From assembly GCA_026707545.1 (NCBI GenBank), contig JAPOWR010000001.1, positions 2,199,778 to 2,263,777 of the forward strand: DNA of 64,000 nucleotides, given 5' to 3'. Positions 32,796 to 40,898 of the stretch are shown here, piece by piece; within the stretch, counting starts at the first letter, position 1, and every line of letters starts with the position of its first letter. The DNA comes from Acidobacteriota bacterium (GTDB taxonomy: Bacteria > Acidobacteriota > Thermoanaerobaculia > Multivoradales > Multivoraceae). The position numbers were made by a program, and so were the translations under genes. The notes beneath the pieces were generated by a model. The model had not been told where the DNA came from and made no database searches. It was given only the letters and a program-made list of their open reading frames with translations.

Positions 32796-34133
32796 ATGCC
32801 CGAGCAAGAGATGACCCGCCGCAGCATGCTGGGCGCCACGGCCGCAGGCGCGGGCCTGATGATCGTTCCCCGCCACGTGCTCGGCCGCGGTCAGGAAGCG
32901 CCGAGCGACAAGCTGAACATCGCCGCCGTCGGAGCTGGCGGCAAGGGCCGCAGCGATATCGAAGGCGTCGCGAGCGAGAACATCGTCGCCCTCTGCGACA
33001 TCGACTGGAAGCGCGCCGAGCAGGCGATGAACGCGCATCCCGATGCGCCGCGCTATCACGACTACCGCGAGATGTTCGACCGGCATGGCGACGAGCTCGA
33101 CGCCGTTCTGGTGTCGACCGCGGATCACACGCACGCCGTGATCACGGCGGAGGCGCTCAAGCGCGGTCTCCACGTCTTCACCCAGAAGCCGCTGACGCGA
33201 ACGATCTGGGAAGCCCGGATGCTCGGCGAGTTGGCACGCAAGGCGGGAACCGCCACCCAGATGGGCAACCAGGGCCACGCGGGCGACGGAACGCGGCTGA
33301 TCCGGGAGTGGATCGAGGCCGGCGTGATCGGCGAAGTGAACCGGGTGGAGTACTGGACGAACCGGCCGATCTGGCCACAGGCGATGCAGCGCCCCAAGGA
33401 AGTCCACGAGGTGCCCGAACACGTGAAGTGGGATCTCTGGCTCGGCCCCGCAGCCGAAAGGCCCTACCACTCCGACTACTACCACCCGTTCGCCTGGCGC
33501 GGCTGGTGGGACTTCGGTACCGGCGCCATCGGCGACATCGCCTGTCACGCCATGGACGCGGCCTTCTGGATCTTCGATCTGAGAGATCCGTCGTCGATCT
33601 ACGCGGAGTCGACGCAGTTGTTCAGGGAGACCGCTCCCGCCGCGACCCGGATCACGTTCGAGTACCCGGCGCGCGGCAACCGCCCGAAGATGACCGTCGT
33701 CTGGCGCGACGGCAACCTGAGGCCGGCCAAGCCGAAGTTCTACGAAGGCAAGTGGCCCCCCGGCAACAGCGGCCAGTTGTTCGTAGGCACGAAGGGCGTC
33801 ATCGTCGACAACATGTACGCCAGCAAGCCCCAGCTCCACCCCGCGAAGCTGCACGAGAAGATCGAGAAGAACCCGCGGCCCGAGAAGTACGAGCGGACCG
33901 AGGGCCACTACAAGCAGTGGCTCGCAGCGATCAAGTCGGGCACCACGAACCCGGACGGCTCCAACTTCCCCGATCACGCGGGTCCGATGACCGAGACCGC
34001 CCTGCTGGGCAACCTGGCGGTCCGCTCCCAGCAGGAGATCGTCTGGAACCCGAAGAAGCTGAAGGTGACGAACGGCGTCGACGTGCCGCGGGAGTACATC
34101 CAGCCCGCGTATCGGGACGGCTGGGCGCTGTAG
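32796..34133 (+). CDS. Gfo/Idh/MocA-family oxidoreductase (Tat-exported)
   Basis: This 445-residue protein begins TRRSMLGATAAGAGLMIVP, a twin-arginine signal. The Rossmann part follows (LNIAAVGAGGKGRSDIE, VALCDIDWKRAEQA) and then DAVLVSTADHTHAVITAEALKRGLHVFTQKPL, matching the Gfo/Idh/MocA nucleotide and catalytic-Lys region. The second half is the typical substrate domain, including WRGWWDFGTGAIGDIACHAMDAAF. Members oxidise sugars with NAD(P); exported members of this type have known glycosyl-processing roles. It is transcribed divergently from the PQQ dehydrogenase, which suggests shared sugar metabolism. Confidence 0.9.
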   Translation: MPEQEMTRRSMLGATAAGAGLMIVPRHVLGRGQEAPSDKLNIAAVGAGGKGRSDIEGVASENIVALCDIDWKRAEQAMNAHPDAPRYHDYREMFDRHGDELDAVLVSTADHTHAVITAEALKRGLHVFTQKPLTRTIWEARMLGELARKAGTATQMGNQGHAGDGTRLIREWIEAGVIGEVNRVEYWTNRPIWPQAMQRPKEVHEVPEHVKWDLWLGPAAERPYHSDYYHPFAWRGWWDFGTGAIGDIACHAMDAAFWIFDLRDPSSIYAESTQLFRETAPAATRITFEYPARGNRPKMTVVWRDGNLRPAKPKFYEGKWPPGNSGQLFVGTKGVIVDNMYASKPQLHPAKLHEKIEKNPRPEKYERTEGHYKQWLAAIKSGTTNPDGSNFPDHAGPMTETALLGNLAVRSQQEIVWNPKKLKVTNGVDVPREYIQPAYRDGWAL

Positions 34134-34135
34134 TA

Positions 34136-34151
34136 GCGGCGCGCTAGCCGC
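34136..34151. terminator. Weak bidirectional hairpin between convergent genes
   Basis: GCGGC (34136-34140) and GCCGC (34147-34151) form a 5-bp stem between the Gfo/Idh/MocA and STAS genes. No T-tract follows on either strand, so termination is doubtful. Confidence 0.25.
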
Positions 34152-34156
34152 GAGCG

Positions 34157-34498
34157 TCAGCCGGCCTGCTGCACCGCGGCCACCGCGGCGTCACGATCGG
34201 CCACGATGTTGACGATCAGGCTGAAGCCGCTGACTTCGAACAGCTCCTTCACCTCGTCGTTCAGGCCGCAGACGGCGAAACGTCCGTCCTTCGCCTGGAG
34301 AGCCCTGGCAACGACCAGCACCACACGAAGGCCGGCGCTGCTCATGTAGCGGGTGCGGCTCAAGTCCAGGACGACGTGCACGCCCCCTTCCCCGATCTTC
34401 TCCGTCATGGCCTGCTCCAGGTCAGGCGCACTGGAGGCGTCGACGCGCCCTTCAGGGGCCCAGACGACCGCGTCCCCGATCTTCGTGCTCTCGATCAC
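34157..34498 (-). CDS. STAS-domain protein (anti-sigma factor antagonist type)
   Basis: This 113-residue single STAS domain reads VVWAPEGRVDASSAPDLEQAMTEKI, then VHVVLDLSRTRYMSSAGLRVVLVVARALQAKDGRFAVCG, the SpoIIAA/RsbV fold. The conserved Ser sits in the YMSSAGLRV loop, the usual phosphorylation site switching binding to an RsbW-type kinase. It is about 20 bases downstream of the GPP34-like gene on the same strand. A permease with an RsbW-like C-terminal domain lies 35273-37051, so a partner switch is conceivable. Confidence 0.9.
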   Translation of the reverse strand: MIESTKIGDAVVWAPEGRVDASSAPDLEQAMTEKIGEGGVHVVLDLSRTRYMSSAGLRVVLVVARALQAKDGRFAVCGLNDEVKELFEVSGFSLIVNIVADRDAAVAAVQQAG

Positions 34499-34517
34499 GC
34501 CAAATGCTCTCCCGGTC

Positions 34518-35195
34518 TCAATAGAAGGGGTGGTGGGCCGTCGCCGTGGCGGCGGCGATGTCCTGAACCGACTTCTGGATCGCCCGGCTCATTGCCTGGC
34601 CGATCAGATCGAAGCCGCGGACCAACTCGATCCTCGCGGCCGCGTGCCGCAGCTCCTGCGGGCTGAGAATGACCTGGAAGGCGTTCGAGGCGTCGGCCAG
34701 GCAGATCAGGGCCACGTCCCTCGGCGCCGGTATCCGGTCGCTCAACAGGACATCCAGAATTCGCAGTTTCACTTCCCGCTCTTCCCGGTCATCGACCATC
34801 GGGTAACGCCTGCGACCGAACACCCACAGGAAACTCCGGTCTTCGACGCGGAGGATCTGACGCTCGACCAGGCGCTTGAGCGCCGCTTCCTGGATTTCCT
34901 TGCTCCGGGCCGAGAGCCTGACGACCCAGGTGCGTGGATCGGCCTCATCGTCGGAACCGGCGATCTCCTCCAATGGACCGTCGAGGATCTCCTCGCCGAC
35001 CGGCGTCGGATCGACAACGACCATTTTCTGCAGGTCGCAGTCGACTCGGCCGCGTAGCGCGAGGTCCATCAGGATGGCGCCGGCGATGAGCAGTTCCATC
35101 ACGTTCGGCGCGACCCGCTTCATCGCGCCGGTGTCATCGTCGAGGAGAAGGAGGAGGATCTCCTCGACGAACGTCAGATGGGGGCTCTCAGTCAA
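34518..35195 (-). CDS. GPP34 (Golgi phosphoprotein 3)-like protein
   Basis: This 225-residue protein starts with LTFVEEILLLLLDDDTGAMKRV, the characteristic N-terminal helix of the GPP34/GOLPH3 family (typically 'LtLaEEllLLlLdd'). It is followed by LLIAGAILMDLALRGRV and a helix-rich C-terminal region, RILDVLLSDRIPAPRDVALICLADA. Eukaryotic members bind phosphoinositides at Golgi membranes; bacterial members are uncharacterised. The start is TTG at 35195 (no ATG nearby). It is followed by the STAS gene, suggesting a membrane-associated signalling unit. Confidence 0.8.
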   Translation of the reverse strand: MTESPHLTFVEEILLLLLDDDTGAMKRVAPNVMELLIAGAILMDLALRGRVDCDLQKMVVVDPTPVGEEILDGPLEEIAGSDDEADPRTWVVRLSARSKEIQEAALKRLVERQILRVEDRSFLWVFGRRRYPMVDDREEREVKLRILDVLLSDRIPAPRDVALICLADASNAFQVILSPQELRHAAARIELVRGFDLIGQAMSRAIQKSVQDIAAATATAHHPFY

Positions 35196-35272
35196 TTGGC
35201 TCGTACCGTTCCGCGGTCAGGCTCCCAGGCGCCCGACCGCTGCCGTGCATCCTACAATGCTCCCGCGTCCCC

Positions 35273-37051
35273 TCAGATTCCCGCCGGTTCCACGTGCCCG
35301 CTCGGTTCCCTGCTGTCGCTGCTCACGGCGACCGTGAGCACATCCGTGTCGTGATACTGCTGGTGCTGAACCGATGACGCGAAGTGACGGAGCAGCCGCA
35401 GCGACAGCTCGTTCTCGATCGGAGCGGGCGCCTCGGGAGTCATGAGCACCATCCGATCCTCGATGTTCCTCCCGCCCGGGGCCGCGACGAACTCGAGTTC
35501 GGCCGCCTGACGGTCGACGCGCGCCAGGAGGAGCAGGCGGCGCTTCGCACCCCGCTCCGCTTCCTCGTCTCCGCCCACCAGACTGAGCAGGGCCTCCTCG
35601 CCCGCCGACAAGAGGCGCTCCGCCGCCTCCTCGCCCCACTTGGCACGCGCTGCCTGCGCGCGCAGGAAACCGCCGATCCTGGCGGCGGCTGCCGTGCTGA
35701 CCTCGGCCTCCAGGCGCCTGCGACGCGGCCTGGTCGATTCGAGGAACGCGGTCAGGCAGATCGCCGTGAGTCCACCCGCCGTCATGCCGTTGCCCAGTAT
35801 GGACGCGGCCCAGCCGCCGAGCTGATCGGCGAAGATGAGGTCGTTCTCGAAGCCGACGCCGATCCAGAAGGACACGCCGATCACGAGCGCCTTGCGGTAG
35901 TCGATCCCTCCGTGACCGGCGATCCTGGCGCCGAGCACGAAGAGGATCGCGATCAGCACCAGCCCGTAGGCGCCGACGACCGGACCGGGAATCGCGAGGA
36001 CCAGGGAGAGTGCCTTGGGCAGGAAAGCCAGACCGAGGAAGATGATCCCGATCCACATCCCTACCCGGCGTGAGGCCACACCGGTGAGTTCCGTGACCGA
36101 GATGCTGCTCGAGTACGTCGTGTTCGGCACGGTGCCGGCGATGCCCGAGAGCAGGTTGCCAAGTCCATCGGCGGCGACGGCGCCCTGCACGGCCCGGTAG
36201 TCAGGCGCCCGCGGCGTCCGCCACGAGACGCGCTGGATACCCACGGCATCACCGATCGTCTCGACCGCGCCGATCAACGTCACGATGACGAAGCCGGGCA
36301 GCAACGCCCAGAAAGCCGGCCCGAAGGACAGGTCGAACCCGGGCCAGCCGCCGGCCGGGGCACCGATCCACGCAGCCGCGGCCACCTGCTCGAAGTCGTA
36401 GAGCCCAAGAGGCACGGCAACGATCGAGCCAGCCACGACGCCCGCGACCGGCGCCCACAGCCGCCCGATCCCCCTGGCCCGAAGGCCGAACGCCGCCATG
36501 ACCGCGATGGCCACGACGAACGTGACCGGAGCGGCGGCACGGGGCGCATCGTCGGGAACCAGGGTCAACTGGTTGAACATGATCGGCATCACGCTGACCG
36601 AGATCAGCATGATGACCGTGCCCGTGACGGTCGTCGTGAACAGCCGGCGCAGCAGCAGAAGCCGAGCGGACAGTAGGAACTGGAACAGCGACGAGACGAT
36701 GACCAGCTTGGCGAGGAGCATGGGACCGCCCTGGCTCAGGGCGGCGATGCTGACCGCAATGAAGGCGCCGGACGTGCCCATGAGCAGGATGTAGCCGGCG
36801 CCGATCCGCCACAGACGCACGGCCTGCAGGATCGTGGCGATGCCGCTCACGAAGATGGCCGCGAAGACCGCCCAAGCCAGGTACTCATCGCTGCCGCCCG
36901 CGGCGCGGACGATGATCGCCGGGGTCAGCACGATCCCCGCGACACAGAGCGTGGCGTACTGGAGGCCCATCGTCGCGGCGAGTGGCGTCGGCGTCCGCTC
37001 GTCCGCCTCGTAGCGAACCCCCGCTCCCGGAGCCTTGGCCGCCGCGCTCAT
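35273..37051 (-). CDS. NCS2-type nucleobase permease fused to a degenerate RsbW-like ATPase domain
   Basis: This protein is 592 residues long. About residues 25-440 form 13-14 membrane segments of the xanthine/uracil permease (NCS2) fold, including VETIGDAVGIQRVSWRTPRAPDYRAVQGAVAADGLGNLLSGIAGTVPNTTYSSSISVTELTGVASRR, the family's QE/TxxSxN-like region. The C-terminal 140 residues resemble an HATPase anti-sigma kinase: ARIGGFLRAQAARAKWGEEAAERLLSAGEEALLSLVGG, then ELSLRLLRHFASSVQHQQYHDTDVLTVAV; the usual ATP-binding Asn is not evident, so it may be a binding-only domain. The start overlaps the HMGL-like stop as ATGA. Confidence 0.8.
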   Translation of the reverse strand: MSAAAKAPGAGVRYEADERTPTPLAATMGLQYATLCVAGIVLTPAIIVRAAGGSDEYLAWAVFAAIFVSGIATILQAVRLWRIGAGYILLMGTSGAFIAVSIAALSQGGPMLLAKLVIVSSLFQFLLSARLLLLRRLFTTTVTGTVIMLISVSVMPIMFNQLTLVPDDAPRAAAPVTFVVAIAVMAAFGLRARGIGRLWAPVAGVVAGSIVAVPLGLYDFEQVAAAAWIGAPAGGWPGFDLSFGPAFWALLPGFVIVTLIGAVETIGDAVGIQRVSWRTPRAPDYRAVQGAVAADGLGNLLSGIAGTVPNTTYSSSISVTELTGVASRRVGMWIGIIFLGLAFLPKALSLVLAIPGPVVGAYGLVLIAILFVLGARIAGHGGIDYRKALVIGVSFWIGVGFENDLIFADQLGGWAASILGNGMTAGGLTAICLTAFLESTRPRRRRLEAEVSTAAAARIGGFLRAQAARAKWGEEAAERLLSAGEEALLSLVGGDEEAERGAKRRLLLLARVDRQAAELEFVAAPGGRNIEDRMVLMTPEAPAPIENELSLRLLRHFASSVQHQQYHDTDVLTVAVSSDSREPSGHVEPAGI

Positions 37052-38136
37052 GACTGGTACAGCGCCGCGTCGGACCTCCACGGGGACCGCTGGCCGGTGT
37101 AGACCGGCGGGCCGTTGCGGAAGTGCGAAGCCTCGTCGAGCGTCTCGACGAAGGGCATCTGCCGCGGGTAGAGATCGCCGTCGCCGCGCGGCCGGGGCCC
37201 CGCCTTGGAGACGTGGCCCCAGAGAGAATGGCCGACGACTTCCTCCGCGATCCAGGCGGCCTCGATCAGCTTGTCGAGCCTGTAGCCGGTCTCGATGCCC
37301 AGTTCGTGGCAGAAGTCGACGAAGTCCTCCGTCGGCACGTGCCCGGCGGCACGGCCGTTGCCGCAGTACGGGCAACCGCCCATACCGCCGATCGAGGTGT
37401 CGAACTCACGCACACCGAGCTTCAGCGCCTCGTAGTAGCTGACCATCGACGCCCCACGCGTGTTGTGCAGGTGGCAGTGGAAGTCCGTGATCTCTGGCCA
37501 GCGCTCGCGGATGGCGACCAGCGTCTCGCGCACGGTGTGCGGCATGTTCCAGCCCATCGCCTCGATAATCGAGCAGCGCGTGACCCGGAAGCCCGCCTGA
37601 TGCCAGCGGTCGATCATCAGCGCCAGCAGGTCGAGCCGCTGCTCGAGCGAGAAGGCGCCCTCGAAGTTCGATCCGAACGGATTGCCGATCGCCACCGCGC
37701 CGGTTTCGAAGCCGCGCGCACGCGCCTGTTCGATCATCGCCGGAATCCGCTCGATCTGCTGCGCCTGGGTGACGTTGTAGTTGCGGCGGGCGAACGTGTC
37801 GCACAACTCGACGTGGGTGCCGATCCGGCGCTGCCTGACATCGAGCTTCGGATACCAGCGGTCCGCGCGCTCGAACCCGTACTTGTTGAAGATCGCCGCC
37901 GTGTACCGAACACCCGGCCTGGGCACGAAGCGTTCGGCGATCTCGTCGATGCAGGCCATCTGGGGGGTCCACTTGGGATGGGCGTAGGAGCCGATCGAGA
38001 TCACCTTGGCACCGGTCTCGCCCAGCGCATCGAGCAACCGCAGCTTGTCCTCCACCGGAATGTCCGCGCTCTCGATCTGCAGACCCTCCCTCATCGTGTC
38101 GTCCGTGATGGTCACGGACTTCGGCAACTGACTCAT
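37048..38136 (-). CDS. HMG-CoA lyase-like (pyruvate-carboxyltransferase fold) enzyme
   Basis: This 362-residue DRE-TIM metallolyase begins VTITDDTMREGLQIE, the D-x-x-x-R-E-G start of HMGL/citramalate-type enzymes that binds the metal. FHCHLHNTRGASMVSYYEALKLGVREFDTSIGGMGGCPYCGNGRAAGHVPTEDFVDF contains the HMGL signature GGMGGCPYC with the catalytic Cys, and HxH metal ligands. It should cleave or condense an acyl-CoA-type substrate (HMG-CoA lyase or related). The ATG at 38136 has a GGAGG site; a longer N-terminal frame is rejected. The downstream permease is coupled by ATGA. Confidence 0.9.
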   Translation of the reverse strand: MSQLPKSVTITDDTMREGLQIESADIPVEDKLRLLDALGETGAKVISIGSYAHPKWTPQMACIDEIAERFVPRPGVRYTAAIFNKYGFERADRWYPKLDVRQRRIGTHVELCDTFARRNYNVTQAQQIERIPAMIEQARARGFETGAVAIGNPFGSNFEGAFSLEQRLDLLALMIDRWHQAGFRVTRCSIIEAMGWNMPHTVRETLVAIRERWPEITDFHCHLHNTRGASMVSYYEALKLGVREFDTSIGGMGGCPYCGNGRAAGHVPTEDFVDFCHELGIETGYRLDKLIEAAWIAEEVVGHSLWGHVSKAGPRPRGDGDLYPRQMPFVETLDEASHFRNGPPVYTGQRSPWRSDAALYQS

Positions 38137-38254
38137 CGGCTGGCACCTCCGCCTGTTTCGAGACCGGCACTTCGTGGAACGGGAAGCAGTTACCTTATCC
38201 CCGGCCCGTGGAAGGCGCGTCGGCAACAGGAATTGCTGTGTCAGGATCCTCCCC

Positions 38255-39964
38255 GTGCGAGGAAACCGGCTTGCCTACCTGATCCTCGCCGCCGCCGCAA
38301 TCGCGGTACTGCTGCCCGGCATCGGCAGCCGCGACCTCTGGAATCCCGACGAGCCGCGCTACGCGGAAGTCGCCCGGGAGATGCTCGAGCCGCCACTCGC
38401 ACTGGAGCACTTCCTGGTACCGCGCCTGAACGGCGAGACCTACACCCACAAGCCGCCGCTCCACTTCTGGAACATCGCGCTCTTCGGCGCTCTCAGGGGT
38501 GGCGTCGACGAGGTCGCGGCGCGCCTTCCGTCTCTCTTCGCCGGAGTCGGCGCCGTTCTGGTCGTCTTCGCGCTCGCCGCGCGCCTCTTCGATCGGGCGA
38601 CGGCCTGGCTCGCGGCGCCGGTTTTCCTCACCTCGGGCCTGGTCATGTGGAACAGCCGGGTCGGCCAGATCGACATGACGCTCACGTTCCTCGAACTGCT
38701 GGCGATCCTGTGCTGGGCGCGCACACGCTTCGGTTCTTCCGGCGGGGCCGCCCCAGGCCGCAGCTCCCAGGCGTACCTTCCCTTCTTCGCGTGCACCGGT
38801 CTGGCCACACTGGCGAAGGGCCCCGTGGGGCTGGTCGTACCCCTGCTCGCCGTCATCCTGTTTCTCGCCTTCGAGCGCGACCGCGCCGGCATCGCCGAGC
38901 TTCGGCTCGGCCGCGGACTGCTGCTCTGGGCGGTCATCGTCCTGGCCTGGTTCGGCCCCGCGGTGTGGCTGGCAGGGCGCTCCTACTTCGACGCCCTCGT
39001 GCTCGACCAGACCCTGTCGCGCTACGCTGGCGCGACCTACCATCCGAAACCCTGGCACTACTACTTCCAGACCCTTCCCGGCACGTTCGCGCCCTGGACG
39101 CTGCTGGCTCCGGTCGCGATCTACGCCGCCTTCCGCCAATCCCGCGAGGAGCCCGGGAGTCGCCAGGGTCAGGCGGTCCGTTTCCTGCTGATCTGGATCG
39201 CCGGCACGTTCGTGTTCTTCAGCCTCTCGGGCGGCAAGCGAACCGTGTACCTGCTGGCCCTTTCAGCGCCCCTGGCGATGCTGACCGCCCACGGCGTGCT
39301 CCTCATCCGCGACCGCTGGCCCCGCTACCGGGCGGCGTTCCTGACGTCGGCGGCAGCAGTGCTCGTGCTCTTCGCCGTCCTGGTCGCGGCCGTGCCGACG
39401 GCGGCCGGCGACCTGCCCGAAGGCACGATCTCGGCGGGCACGATCACGGAGCTGCAAGTGATGGCCGCCCTGCCCCTGGTTGCCGGCGCGGCCGGCCTCT
39501 GGTTCGCGGCGCGTCGCCGTCCCGATCTGCTGATACCCTGCCTTGCAACTGGCCTCGGACTCGCCATGTCGGTCACCGCGGTGCGGTTGCTGCCTCTGGG
39601 CGACGCCTTCAAGTCGGCGCGCGCACTCTCGCGCGACCTCGTCCAGTGGGCGGAACCCGACGAGCCTTACGCGATCTACCCTGTTCCCGATGCCGCGTTC
39701 CTCTTCTACACCCAGCGTTTCGCCGTTGATCTGCACGGCGGCACCCAGGTCCATGACCAGGGGGACGAAGAAGCTCTACGACGGTTCGTGGCCCGCACCG
39801 ACAAGAACGTCTGGCTACTCATCGAACGGGACAACCTGGACGCCCTGGATCCGCCGCTCGGGCTGGTAGAGGTGAGCCGGGACCACGATCCACGTCAGGG
39901 CCACATCCTGCTAACAACTCCGGAAGCCGCCGCCCGCCTGGCGGACTCGAAAGCGCAACCATGA
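38255..39964 (+). CDS. GT39/ArnT-type membrane glycosyltransferase
   Basis: This protein is about 569 residues with many membrane helices. SRDLWNPDEPRYAEVAREML near the N-terminus contains the Asp-Glu pair of the first periplasmic loop typical of PMT/ArnT glycosyltransferases, and THKPPLHFWNIALFGAL follows as expected. The enzyme would transfer a sugar from a lipid-phosphate donor to an envelope acceptor, such as lipid A, glycan or protein. I chose the GTG at 38255 just before the first helix (LAYLILAAAAIAV); another GTG at 38174 is possible. The stop overlaps the methyltransferase-like start as ATGA. Confidence 0.88.
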   Translation: MRGNRLAYLILAAAAIAVLLPGIGSRDLWNPDEPRYAEVAREMLEPPLALEHFLVPRLNGETYTHKPPLHFWNIALFGALRGGVDEVAARLPSLFAGVGAVLVVFALAARLFDRATAWLAAPVFLTSGLVMWNSRVGQIDMTLTFLELLAILCWARTRFGSSGGAAPGRSSQAYLPFFACTGLATLAKGPVGLVVPLLAVILFLAFERDRAGIAELRLGRGLLLWAVIVLAWFGPAVWLAGRSYFDALVLDQTLSRYAGATYHPKPWHYYFQTLPGTFAPWTLLAPVAIYAAFRQSREEPGSRQGQAVRFLLIWIAGTFVFFSLSGGKRTVYLLALSAPLAMLTAHGVLLIRDRWPRYRAAFLTSAAAVLVLFAVLVAAVPTAAGDLPEGTISAGTITELQVMAALPLVAGAAGLWFAARRRPDLLIPCLATGLGLAMSVTAVRLLPLGDAFKSARALSRDLVQWAEPDEPYAIYPVPDAAFLFYTQRFAVDLHGGTQVHDQGDEEALRRFVARTDKNVWLLIERDNLDALDPPLGLVEVSRDHDPRQGHILLTTPEAAARLADSKAQP

Positions 39965-40836
39965 ACGACACGGACAGCCTGGGTCTGGCTCCCGACCTGG
40001 CCACGGATACCACGGTGCCGCGGTTGGTCCAGGGCAGCGGCGCCGAGGCACAGGCCATCGCTCCGCCGCGGCCCGAACCGCGCCGCCGCTTCGGCCCACT
40101 CAGCCGCCGGCTCGCAGACCAGGGCCTGTTCCTGTTTCGGCACCGGGGCTTGTTCGTTGTCTTTCTCCTGCCGCCGGCGCTGCTCGCGGTATTGGAACGG
40201 CGATCCGCAGCCCTTCCCCAGGATCCTGGCCTCGGTTGGCTCGCGGCCTGCCTTGCGGTCTCCCTGGTCGGCATGGCCGTGCGAGCAGCCGCTGTCGGAT
40301 CGGCTCCACCCGGCGCCTCCACCCGCAGCCTCAGAGCCCCGAGCGCCAGCCGCCTCAACACATCCGGCATGTACTCTCTCAGCCGGCATCCCGTCTACCT
40401 CGGCAACCTGTTCGTGCTGCTCGGGTTCGCGCTCGCGGTCAGGTCGTGGTGGTTCGTGCTCACCGCCGCGCTGGTCTACTGGCTGCTCTACGAGCGCGTC
40501 ATCGCCGCCGAGGAGCGATTCCTGGTCCAGCGTTTCGGCGTCGCCCACCGCCGCTGGGCCGAGCGCACGCCGACGTTTTGGCCCCGGCCCCACCTGTGGC
40601 GGCCGCCGGAGACACACTTCAGCTGGCGGACGGTTCTACTGCGCGAGTACAACTCGTTCCTGCTGATCGCCGCGATCCTCGTGTTCCTGCGCTGGGTAGA
40701 CCAGGTGATCGTCCGCGAACTGGCCGCCGGCGTCTGGTTCAGGCAGGATCTTCCCCTCACCGCCTCGGTGCTGGCGCTTGCGGTCGTCGTCGCCGTCATG
40801 CGGCGGATCCGCAAGCGGGGGCGCTCCGGGCACTGA
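39961..40836 (+). CDS. Isoprenylcysteine/phospholipid methyltransferase-like membrane protein
   Basis: This 291-residue membrane protein has an N-terminal polar region, two or more helices in the middle, and a C-terminal block SLSRHPVYLGNLFVLLGFALAV followed by YERVIAAEERFLVQRFGVAHRRWAERTP. This matches the SAM-binding catalytic core (RHPxYxG, then EExxxxxxFGxxYxxW) of the ICMT/PEMT family. It overlaps the glycosyltransferase as ATGA, so both may modify the same lipid or polyisoprenoid. Substrate is inferred only at class level. Confidence 0.88.
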   Translation: MNDTDSLGLAPDLATDTTVPRLVQGSGAEAQAIAPPRPEPRRRFGPLSRRLADQGLFLFRHRGLFVVFLLPPALLAVLERRSAALPQDPGLGWLAACLAVSLVGMAVRAAAVGSAPPGASTRSLRAPSASRLNTSGMYSLSRHPVYLGNLFVLLGFALAVRSWWFVLTAALVYWLLYERVIAAEERFLVQRFGVAHRRWAERTPTFWPRPHLWRPPETHFSWRTVLLREYNSFLLIAAILVFLRWVDQVIVRELAAGVWFRQDLPLTASVLALAVVVAVMRRIRKRGRSGH

Positions 40837-40898
40837 TCCCTTCGGGCAACCGGCGTCCAGCCGATGGAAGCAATGACGGCCGGAATCCGTTGACGTAC

